The notes beneath the pieces were generated by a model. It saw nothing but the letters and a program-made list of their open reading frames with translations. It did not search any database and was not told the DNA's origin. From an uncultured Collinsella sp. (GTDB lineage: Bacteria > Actinomycetota > Coriobacteriia > Coriobacteriales > Coriobacteriaceae): DNA of 37,663 nucleotides. This document shows, in pieces, positions 8,188-15,666 of the stretch. Numbering within the stretch: the first letter of the stretch is position 1; every line of letters starts with the position of its first letter. The stretch spans positions 1 to 37,663 of the forward strand of contig UREM01000022.1 in assembly GCA_900546775.1 (NCBI GenBank). Reading direction: 5' to 3'. Both the position numbers and the translations under genes were made by a program.

Positions 8188-8487
8188 ATGAATATCGAGA
8201 ACATGTTTGACAAGCCTGATGTCAAGCAGCTGGTCCACGCATTTAGTCTTTTGGATGACGAGAAGGATATCCAGGCGTTTTTAACCGATATCTGCACGCC
8301 GCGCGAGATCTGCGATCTTTCGCAACGTCTGCAGGTTGCGCGTTATCTGGATGAGGGCGAGCCTTATGTTGAGGTTCAGGCCCGCACCGGCGCTTCGTCC
8401 ACTACGGTGAGCCGCGTGTCCAAGGCACTCAACGGCGAGTACGGCGGCTATCGTAAGATCCTCATCAAGCTGGAGGATGGCGAGTAG
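8188..8487 (+). CDS. YerC/YecD family TrpR-related DNA-binding protein
   Basis: A 99-residue helix-rich protein of the TrpR/YerC superfamily. The segment LTDICTPREICDLSQRLQVARYLDEG followed by the helix-turn-helix GASSTTVSRVSKALN matches the YerC/YecD group found in Gram-positive bacteria. E. coli TrpR binds tryptophan; the ligand of the YerC group is not established, so no corepressor is assigned. The ribosome site before the ATG at 8188 is weak (GGTGAT). The gene is monocistronic, with its own terminator 27 bases after the stop. A DNA-binding regulator is nearly certain; its targets cannot be told from the sequence. Confidence 0.88.
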   Translation: MNIENMFDKPDVKQLVHAFSLLDDEKDIQAFLTDICTPREICDLSQRLQVARYLDEGEPYVEVQARTGASSTTVSRVSKALNGEYGGYRKILIKLEDGE

Positions 8488-8513
8488 GCCAGCGGTAAAA
8501 ACGAATTGCGCAG

Positions 8514-8539
8514 AACCGTCCCTTCGGGGGCGGTTTTTT
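8514..8539 (+). terminator. intrinsic terminator with UUCG tetraloop
   Basis: Nine-pair stem AACCGTCCC (8514-8522) / GGGGCGGTT (8527-8535) closed by the very stable TTCG loop, with T's following through 8539. It ends the TrpR-like transcript. Confidence 0.9.
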
Positions 8540-8542
8540 GAT

Positions 8543-8620
8543 CCTTTGGGGACGGAGGAAAACGGATCACTGGGTTAGACTGACCTCCTCGGTGATCCAT
8601 TTTCCTCCGTCTCCAAGGGG
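8543..8620. repeat. long imperfect inverted repeat between genes
   Basis: Left arm 8543-8574 and right arm 8589-8620 are about 32 bases each, separated by 14 bases. The shared core is GACGGAGGAAAA and GGATCAC. The few differences mostly allow G-U pairing in RNA. It has no U tract and directly follows a separate complete terminator, so it looks like a REP- or MITE-like element and not a terminator. Confidence 0.7.
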
Positions 8621-8659
8621 TCAAATCTGTTGGCGTGGGGCAAATCTGTCCGCGCGGGC

Positions 8660-8668
8660 GGGTAGGAT
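8660..8668 (+). promoter_or_regulatory. candidate -10 box of addB
   Basis: GGGTAGGAT, with the TAGGAT hexamer ending 39 bases before the addB ATG. Similar GGG-TANNAT boxes precede dnaE (same 39-base distance) and the gene at 30008. No clear -35 is visible. Confidence 0.4.
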
Positions 8669-8707
8669 GGAAGCATTGGATATTGCGAACGGTTTGAGTG
8701 GAGGACC

Positions 8708-11700
8708 ATGCCTGTTCGAATCTATACCACCCATACCGGTACGGACTTGAGCGATGCCGAGGCTGCGTTGCTCGCCGACCTGGTTGCCCGCCACGGGCGT
8801 GCCGTTTTGCTGGCGCCCTCGTTTGCCGAGCTCGACCTGTGCCGTCATGATGCTGCGGTTGCTGGCGTCTCGCTGGGCGTTGACTACAAAACCCCTGCGT
8901 CGTGGCTTCGTTCGCTGTGGGAGCTTATGGGCGATGGCCGCGGCTTCGTCGACAACATGCAGCGCCAGATGCTGTTCTCGGACATGATCGCCCGTCGCGA
9001 CGATGTCGACCTGCAGCCGCTTTCGCGCAGTCAGGGAACGGTGCGCATGCTCGCGCGCATGGCCCGCGATGTGCTGCCGGGCGTAGCGGGAACGGGTGCC
9101 GAGCGCTGCCGCGATGCCGCCGCTCAGCCCGAGCCCAAAAGTGACGCCGAGGCCCGCGTGTTCGAGCTGTTGAGCGCCTATGCGAGCGGCTTGGACCGTC
9201 GAGACATGGTCGAGCCCTGCGAGGCGGCTGACCTTATGGCCGAGGTGCTGGCCGACAACCTTCCGGCGTGTACCCGCGCCGTATGCGTGCGCGGTATCAC
9301 GTCGTTTACGCATGGCCTGCTCGAGTTGCTGTCGGCCGTGGCGAACAATGGGGGAGAGGTCGTTGTGCTGCTTGCCCGCGAGCAGGCGGCAATGCGCGAA
9401 GATCTGGCTGCCGCCTTTGATGCCCGTGGTGTGCTGTTTGAGGCCGCGCCGCTGGGGGAGGGTGCCGCCGCGCCCCAGACTGCCTCCAAGTCCGCCGCTC
9501 AGCCTGCCTTTGTAGAGGTTGCGGGCCCTCACGCCCGTGCCCACGCCTATGTGGATGCAATCGATGATCTGGTAAAAACGTGTGAGGCCGCCGCGGTCGA
9601 CGGCGGTGTCACGGCGGCCGCGGACCCCGTGCGCGTGCTCGTGGTGTCTGCCCGGGCGCCTCTGCTGTTCGGTGAACTCGCTGCCCGTTTGGCGGCGCGT
9701 CATATTGCGGCCGAGACAACTGAGTTCACGGCGTTTTCCCAATCCATCGCGGGCAGGCAGTTCACGGCGCTCGCCAATCTGATCGAGCGCATGAAGGCCG
9801 CCGACGAGGGCACCGCCTCCAAGACCGAGTGGTGGCCCGCTCCGGAGCTTACCGACTGGATTTACAGCCCGCTTTCGGGTGCCGACGCCGCCAGCGCGCG
9901 CACGTTCGACAAGAATATGCGACTGTCGCGCAGCAAGACCACTGCGGGCGTCAAGAGCCTGCTGCAGAGCGTGCAGGGCCAGGTGAGGGGCGCGCGTAAA
10001 GCGGCGAGCGACGAGAGCTGGTTTAAGAACGTGCCGTGCGTGATCTCGGACGTGTTCCAGGCGCTGTGGCGCGACAAACCCGTGACGGCGCTCAAGGCCA
10101 TGCTTGCCGTTGCCGAGGCACTGCCCGATCGCGCACTTGGCGGTCTCGACGGTCAGGCCCGTCGCCAGGCGGAGGTGGCCCTGCTGCGCCACGTCATCGA
10201 CATCCTTATGAATGGCGCCCGTGCGCTCGACGTGTCGCAGGCCGCGACCGTGCCTGTGCTCGACGACATTCGAACCAAGGTGGACAAGCGTAGCGCCGCC
10301 TACGATTACGAGACCTACGAGGCTGACCGTGCGCCACGCGCCCAGGTTCGCTTTGCTTCGCTTGCCGATGCGGCGGCTCTGCGCCCCGGCAGCTACGATG
10401 CCGTGCTGTTTGCCGATGTCGATCTGGACAGCTATCCGCTCTCACACGAAGAGGGGCCGCTGACCACGCTGACGGCGAGCCTCGGTCGCGAGGGCGTGAC
10501 GCTTGAGCCTGCGGCCTTGCTGCGCGCACGCTTTGGCCGCGCGATACAAGCGTCGCGTGGTCCGGTTACGCTCGCCCGTGTGACCCACGATCGTCAGGCG
10601 CGCGAGTGCTATCCGGCGGCCGTGTGGACCGAGTTGCGGGCGCATGCCGAGGCCGCTAACGATGCTAAGGCCGCTGACGCCGACAAGGCCGCTGACGACG
10701 CTAAGGCCGTTGGCGCCGACAAGGCGAAGTGCGTGGGTGAGGGCGATATCGTAAGGGACTTCGATCCCGCGGCAGGCGAAGGTCTTAGGCGCGAGCGCGT
10801 GACCTGCGAAGCTCCTCAGCATCTGAGCGATGAAGCCATTCCGTATCTGGTCCTGCGCCGTCGCGATGGCGAGGGCGAGGATGCGCCGCTGGTGCCGCGC
10901 CTGACGTCCGCCTCGCAGATTGAGGCCTATTCCACCTGCCCGCTGTGCTGGTTCGTCTCGTATCGCGTCAAACCTCAGTCCATCGATGCGGGCTTTGGCA
11001 ACATGGAGAAGGGCAACTTTGTCCATGACGTGCTGGAGCACTTGCATGCACGTCTTCCGCAGGAGGGCATGGAGCGCGTGACGCCCATGAATCTGCCGCG
11101 CGCGAAGGAGCTGCTGCACGAGGTCTTTGCCGAGACCCTGGCCGAGCACGCCGGCAAGCGCGGTACCGAGGGCCCGCTGGTGCCGCTCTCTCCAGTGGAG
11201 GAGCGCCAGGTGGCCGAGATCTTGCCGCAACTGGAGGGCGTGCTCGCCTACGAGTCCGAGGCGCTCGCGCCCTTCGCGCCGCGCTACCTGGAGTTTGCGT
11301 TCAACGAGCTCCAGGTCGAGTATGCCGGCTGGCCGCTCGGCGGGCGCATCGACCGCGTGGATGTGGACGCCGAGAACCGCGCTGTGGTGATTGACTACAA
11401 GCATCGTTCGGGTGTCGAGGAGTTTAAGCTCGCCGACCCCACGGTGCGCGACGAGGAGTCGGGCGAGGCCCCCATCGACGATCCGCGCTGGCTGCCGCCC
11501 CATACCCAGACACTCATCTACGCGCAGGCCATGCGCCGGGCGCTGGGTCTAGATGCCCGTGCGGCGCTCTATTTTTCGACCAAGGGCGGCAAGCCCGCAC
11601 TGCGTGGTGCCGCAAGTGCCGAGTTGCTCGAGGAAGAGCGCGGCGACGGCCGCATTCCGGGCCTCAAGAAGGGCTTTCCGGGCGAGGGCGGCAACATGGA

Positions 11701-11860
11701 CTTCGATGCGCTGCTCGACCGCGTGGAGACCGGCATTGCCGAGCGCCTGCGCGAGCTCGAGGCGGGCAACGTTGCCGCTGTCGACCCAACGTCGGCTCAG
11801 GCCGCGCATGCGCGCTGCTCGTATAACCACGAAGGAACGTTTGTAAGGAGGGACGTGTAG
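8708..11860 (+). CDS. addB: AddB-like subunit of helicase-nuclease (PD-(D/E)XK nuclease family)
   Basis: A 1050-residue protein directly upstream of addA. With AddA it would unwind and trim double-strand DNA ends for RecA loading. The C-terminal nuclease domain is clear: it opens with ASQIEAYSTCPLCWF (about 736) and has GGRIDRVDVD and VVIDYKHR (about 878-900), the PD-(D/E)XK metal site. Two departures from Bacillus AddB: no Walker A motif at the N-terminus (the matching region reads VLLAPSFAELD), as in the RexB branch, and only one cysteine in the C-terminal segment where AddB has the C-x2-C-x5-C of its Fe-S cluster. An Ala/Asp/Lys-rich repeat lies at about residues 645-673. GGAGG at 8700-8704 serves the ATG. 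The stop is three bases before addA. Confidence 0.85.
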   Translation: MPVRIYTTHTGTDLSDAEAALLADLVARHGRAVLLAPSFAELDLCRHDAAVAGVSLGVDYKTPASWLRSLWELMGDGRGFVDNMQRQMLFSDMIARRDDVDLQPLSRSQGTVRMLARMARDVLPGVAGTGAERCRDAAAQPEPKSDAEARVFELLSAYASGLDRRDMVEPCEAADLMAEVLADNLPACTRAVCVRGITSFTHGLLELLSAVANNGGEVVVLLAREQAAMREDLAAAFDARGVLFEAAPLGEGAAAPQTASKSAAQPAFVEVAGPHARAHAYVDAIDDLVKTCEAAAVDGGVTAAADPVRVLVVSARAPLLFGELAARLAARHIAAETTEFTAFSQSIAGRQFTALANLIERMKAADEGTASKTEWWPAPELTDWIYSPLSGADAASARTFDKNMRLSRSKTTAGVKSLLQSVQGQVRGARKAASDESWFKNVPCVISDVFQALWRDKPVTALKAMLAVAEALPDRALGGLDGQARRQAEVALLRHVIDILMNGARALDVSQAATVPVLDDIRTKVDKRSAAYDYETYEADRAPRAQVRFASLADAAALRPGSYDAVLFADVDLDSYPLSHEEGPLTTLTASLGREGVTLEPAALLRARFGRAIQASRGPVTLARVTHDRQARECYPAAVWTELRAHAEAANDAKAADADKAADDAKAVGADKAKCVGEGDIVRDFDPAAGEGLRRERVTCEAPQHLSDEAIPYLVLRRRDGEGEDAPLVPRLTSASQIEAYSTCPLCWFVSYRVKPQSIDAGFGNMEKGNFVHDVLEHLHARLPQEGMERVTPMNLPRAKELLHEVFAETLAEHAGKRGTEGPLVPLSPVEERQVAEILPQLEGVLAYESEALAPFAPRYLEFAFNELQVEYAGWPLGGRIDRVDVDAENRAVVIDYKHRSGVEEFKLADPTVRDEESGEAPIDDPRWLPPHTQTLIYAQAMRRALGLDARAALYFSTKGGKPALRGAASAELLEEERGDGRIPGLKKGFPGEGGNMDFDALLDRVETGIAERLRELEAGNVAAVDPTSAQAAHARCSYNHEGTFVRRDV
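10643..10726 (+). repeat. 18-base tandem repeat inside addB
   Basis: About four and a half imperfect copies of an 18-base unit coding for six residues of the form D-A-K-A-A-D (units 10643-10660, 10661-10678, 10679-10696, 10697-10714, then a partial). It encodes a charged flexible linker before the nuclease domain and keeps frame, so copy number could vary without breaking the gene. Confidence 0.75.
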
Positions 11861-11863
11861 ACC

Positions 11864-14800
11864 ATGGATCTTTCGACCTTGATGCCGCAACAGCTGCAAG
11901 TCGTCAAAACGCTCGACCGCCCGCTGTTTGTCTCGGCGGGTGCCGGCTCGGGCAAGACCTTTACCCTCACGCGCCGCATCGTCTATGCGCTCTCGCCCGA
12001 ATCCGGTCCGTTTGTCGAGCATCTGGACCAGGTGCTCGCCATTACCTTTACCAAAGACGCCGCGGCCGAGATTCGCGACCGCGTGCGCCGTGCGCTTATC
12101 GAAGAGGGCATGGACGAGGAGGCCCTGACGGTCGACGACGCTTGGATCTCGACCATCCACGGCATGTGCTCGCGTATCCTGCGCGCGCACGCGCTGGAGC
12201 TGGGCATCGATCCTGAGTTCACGGTGCTCACCGATACCGATGAGCTTATGGATCAGGCTGTCGAGCATGTGCTGGGGCGCGCGACGGCGCCCGATGCCGC
12301 GCCCGAGCTTGCCGCCTCGCTTAAGGCCCTCTACGCTTGGTATCCCATGGCGGGCGAGGGCGGGCCGTTTGGCGCCGGTACCACCATCAAAGGCCTGGTG
12401 CGCGACCTGTTGGAGCTATCGAGCCAGCTGCCGGGCGGCATGGACGATGTGTGCGTGGCGCGCGGCCAGGCCGACACCTCGGCGCTTGCCGATGCCTATC
12501 GTGCGGCGCTGGGCGCAAGCAAGGCCACGACCGAGAAAGCGCAGGCGGCACTCGACGCCATCGACGCGTTTGAGGCGAGCGGCAAAACCATGGAGGATGC
12601 GGCGCGACTCATGATGTCGTGCAGCATGCCGCGCGCGAGCAAGGCGTTTCCTAAGGAGCAGGTGGAGCTACTCAAGGCCGAGGCGGCTGATGCGTTTATC
12701 AATATCGTGCTTGCCTGCGGCGGTTCGGCGCTCGATGCGCTGGTGGGGCTCGCCCGTGCCGTAGAGGCGGAGTACCGTGCGCTCAAGGCCGGCCAGTCCG
12801 CGCTCGACAACAACGACCTGCTGCGCATGGCGTACGAGGCGCTGCGCGACTACCCGGCTATTCGAGCTGCCTATGAGGGCCGCTTTAAGATGGTCATGAT
12901 CGACGAGTTCCAGGATACCGACCAGATGCAGGTCGATCTGATTCGCTATCTGACGGGTGCGGGCGAGCGCACGCTGTGCACCGTGGGCGATGCACAGCAG
13001 TCGATCTACCGCTTCCGAGGCGCCGAGGTCGAGGTGTTCCGTCGCCAAGAGCGCAAGGTGGGCTCCTCTGCTGCGCCCGAGGCGACTGCCGTGGCCGACG
13101 CCCCTGCTGGCGAGCTCGTTAAACTCGTGCGCAACTTCCGCAGTCATGACGAGGTGCTGCGTTACGTAGCGCGCGTCTTCGACGGCGATACCGGTGGTTT
13201 GATGCAGGGGTTCTTGGATCTTGAGCCGAGTGACGATCGCGAGGACAAGCTCAAGGCAAAGGCTTCGCGCCGCCAGGCGCTGCTCGTTGCCGGCGGCAGC
13301 ACCCAGGAACGAACGCAGGCGAAAGCCCGTGCGATTGCGGAGCGGTTCCAAGCGCTCGTTAAAGCGGGCCAGCCACAGGGCAGCATGGTGTTGTTGCTGG
13401 GCCGTATGACTAATGCCGACGTCTACGCGCAGGCTTTCCGCGACCAGGGACTCGACTGCGTTATCGCGGGAGGTTCAGTCTTTGCCCAGGCTGCCGAGGT
13501 CCAAACGGTGCGTGCCCTGGTGTGCGCGCTTGCCAATCCGGCCGATACGGCGCAGGGTCTCATGCCACTGCTGGCCTCGCCGATGTTTGCACTCGGCGCT
13601 CAGGAGTTCCTGACGCTGGCGACCAAACTCGACGATCAGACGGGCGAGACGTCGCGCCGCAACATCGATGCGGGCATCATGAGCGATTCCGATGTGCCGG
13701 GTTTGCAGAACCTGCCGCTCGTGACGCGTGCCCGCGAGGTGCTGCGCTACGCGCTTCGTCGCGTGGGACGTGATTCGTTCGCCGCCATCGCGCGCGACGC
13801 GGTCAATGCCTCCGGCTGGTTCGTGCGCCTGGCGCAGCGCGGCCCCGAGGGGAAGGCCATTGCCGCCAACGTGCTCAAGGCGCTCGACGCCGTGGCCGAG
13901 GCAGAGGCCGAGCTCGGCAATTCTCCGCGCTCCATCGCGCTCGCCTTCGACCGCTTCTTGGCGGGCAAGGAGGCCCCGGGCGCGCTCAACGAGGAGGGTG
14001 ACGGCGCGGTACGCATCATGACCGTGCATGCGTCCAAGGGTCTGGAGTATCCGGTCGTGGCGGTTGCCGAGTGTTTTGGCGTGCGCAAGCCGTCCGGTGC
14101 GGCGCAGATGGGTCGCGTCGAGGGCGGAGCGCAGGTCGTGGCGCTGCCGGCACGCTTCGACGGCGTTAAACTCGCGGACGGTACGTTCGTGAAGGGCGAT
14201 GACGTCAAAAAGCAGTTTGAACACGCGTTTAAGGGCAAGGGCACGTCGCTGTGGTTGCCGCCAGAGCTTATGGAGGACGTATGCGCGACGGGCTCTCCCG
14301 CCGAGGCATTTGCCCGCCTGCGCAACGACGACCTGCAACTTTCGCTCGAAGAGCGGGCTCGTCTGCTCTATGTCGCCATGACGCGTGCGCGCGAGCTGGT
14401 GATCTTGGCGATGGATGCCGGCGTGAGCCGTGGCAAGGTGACGGCGCCGACCTTCGACGTCGAGACCGATCTGACCTACGACGTGCTGCGCCGCATCCTG
14501 CCGGCCGACAGTCTGGACATGCCGCAGCTCGATAGCGACCGTTTGGTGTTCGACAACTCCAGGCCGGGCGACTACGAGCTTATCTCGCTGGCGGACTTTA
14601 CGTTTGGCGAGCAGGCGTTTGAGGCTAACGCTTCGCTGGATGTCGAGGGCAGGCTTGTTCGTGGCGATGCCGATGCCGCCGATAATGCTGCGCGCTCAAC
14701 CGTCCCCGGTCCTGCCGACCCCAAGCCCGATTCGTTTGAGCTTGTGTGTCCCCAGGCAGTGGGCGTGCGCATGGGCATCTGTCCGTATCCGATGCGTGAT

Positions 14801-15490
14801 TCGTATAGCTACTCGTCAATCGCCGCGGCGCTCCATGCCGAGACGGAAGATCGTGCCGCCGAGGCACACGTGCCCATGGACGAGGCCGGCGATGATGCGG
14901 AGTCGGATGGCTCGGAGATGACGGATGCAGACGTGGCCGCCGTTGAGCCCGCCGGCAACCCCATGGCGCTGGGCTCGGCGTTCCACGCCGCTTGCCAGTG
15001 GCTCATCGAGATGGGTGCCGATGCGCTGCCCGCTGCGCGCGCCGATGCGCTGGCGCGCCTGTGGCGCCTGACGCCGGAGCAGCGCGAGCGCTTCGATGTC
15101 GCCCTGAATCGCTGGCTCAAGTCGGCTGTTCGTGCTGACCTGCTCGCGTGGCCGTGCGTTCGTGCCGAGGTGCCGTTCTTTTCGCTGGGCTGCGAGGACG
15201 AGGACATCGCTCGCTACGGTGCATATGCCGAAGGCGCCATCGACGCTTTGGCGACGAACCCGGCCGATCCGTCACGCGCACTGGTCATCGACTACAAGAC
15301 GGGCGGCACGCCGGATGAGACGCCCGACCAGCTGCTCGAGAAGCACGCCCTGCAGGCGCGCGTCTACGCTGATGTTCTGCACAAGGCGGGCTTTGAGGCC
15401 GTGACCGTCAAGTTCGTCCGCGTGGAGCAGCCGGATCCAACCATCTTCGTCGAACCCGCCGAGCCCCAAGTAGTCACCTACAACTTCTAG
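11864..15490 (+). CDS. addA: AddA-like ATP-dependent helicase/nuclease subunit
   Basis: A 1208-residue UvrD-type helicase fused to a nuclease. Helicase motifs in order: Walker A SAGAGSGKTFTLTRRI (24-39), the AITFTKDAAAEIRDRV block, Walker B MIDEFQDTDQMQ (about 345), GDAQQSIYRFRGAE, LVRNFRSH, IMTVHASKGLEYPVV (about 720) and LYVAMTRARELVIL (about 835). The C-terminal RecB-like nuclease ends with YAEGAIDAL and LVIDYKTGG (about 1140), so both catalytic parts look intact. The ATG at 11864 follows the addB stop by three bases; AAGGAGGG lies just inside addB, so the two are surely cotranscribed. As in Bacillus AddAB, it would act on broken DNA ends with AddB. Confidence 0.95.
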   Translation: MDLSTLMPQQLQVVKTLDRPLFVSAGAGSGKTFTLTRRIVYALSPESGPFVEHLDQVLAITFTKDAAAEIRDRVRRALIEEGMDEEALTVDDAWISTIHGMCSRILRAHALELGIDPEFTVLTDTDELMDQAVEHVLGRATAPDAAPELAASLKALYAWYPMAGEGGPFGAGTTIKGLVRDLLELSSQLPGGMDDVCVARGQADTSALADAYRAALGASKATTEKAQAALDAIDAFEASGKTMEDAARLMMSCSMPRASKAFPKEQVELLKAEAADAFINIVLACGGSALDALVGLARAVEAEYRALKAGQSALDNNDLLRMAYEALRDYPAIRAAYEGRFKMVMIDEFQDTDQMQVDLIRYLTGAGERTLCTVGDAQQSIYRFRGAEVEVFRRQERKVGSSAAPEATAVADAPAGELVKLVRNFRSHDEVLRYVARVFDGDTGGLMQGFLDLEPSDDREDKLKAKASRRQALLVAGGSTQERTQAKARAIAERFQALVKAGQPQGSMVLLLGRMTNADVYAQAFRDQGLDCVIAGGSVFAQAAEVQTVRALVCALANPADTAQGLMPLLASPMFALGAQEFLTLATKLDDQTGETSRRNIDAGIMSDSDVPGLQNLPLVTRAREVLRYALRRVGRDSFAAIARDAVNASGWFVRLAQRGPEGKAIAANVLKALDAVAEAEAELGNSPRSIALAFDRFLAGKEAPGALNEEGDGAVRIMTVHASKGLEYPVVAVAECFGVRKPSGAAQMGRVEGGAQVVALPARFDGVKLADGTFVKGDDVKKQFEHAFKGKGTSLWLPPELMEDVCATGSPAEAFARLRNDDLQLSLEERARLLYVAMTRARELVILAMDAGVSRGKVTAPTFDVETDLTYDVLRRILPADSLDMPQLDSDRLVFDNSRPGDYELISLADFTFGEQAFEANASLDVEGRLVRGDADAADNAARSTVPGPADPKPDSFELVCPQAVGVRMGICPYPMRDSYSYSSIAAALHAETEDRAAEAHVPMDEAGDDAESDGSEMTDADVAAVEPAGNPMALGSAFHAACQWLIEMGADALPAARADALARLWRLTPEQRERFDVALNRWLKSAVRADLLAWPCVRAEVPFFSLGCEDEDIARYGAYAEGAIDALATNPADPSRALVIDYKTGGTPDETPDQLLEKHALQARVYADVLHKAGFEAVTVKFVRVEQPDPTIFVEPAEPQVVTYNF

Positions 15491-15502
15491 TCCTGAGATA
15501 AC

Positions 15503-15565
15503 TTGCGGTGGAATAGTTCCTGCATTGCGGCCCAGGTGGCCCAAGCGGGAACTATTCCACCGCAA
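15503..15565. repeat. perfect 18-base inverted repeat downstream of addA
   Basis: TTGCGGTGGAATAGTTCC (15503-15520) is repeated exactly in inverse at 15548-15565, around a 27-base centre that itself holds GGCC-type self-complementary runs. It starts 12 bases after the addA stop. There is no U tract, so it is not a standard terminator. Exact arms of this length suggest a dispersed REP/MITE-type element. Confidence 0.8.
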
Positions 15566-15618
15566 CTGCAAGAGGAGCCGTGTGGGTTTGGCTAGGTTCG
15601 GGTGCTGTCCGTGCCGTG

Positions 15619-15627
15619 GGGTAAAAT
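15619..15627 (+). promoter_or_regulatory. candidate -10 box of dnaE
   Basis: GGGTAAAAT; the TAAAAT hexamer ends 39 bases before the dnaE ATG, the same distance as the similar box before addB. No good -35 is seen. Confidence 0.45.
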
Positions 15628-15666
15628 CGTTCAGTCAGAACACGAACCCGCATCGGAGCTCATCAC

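Noticed and set aside
10643..10726. A short CRISPR-like repeat array.
   Set aside because: The repeats abut without spacers and keep reading frame within addB.
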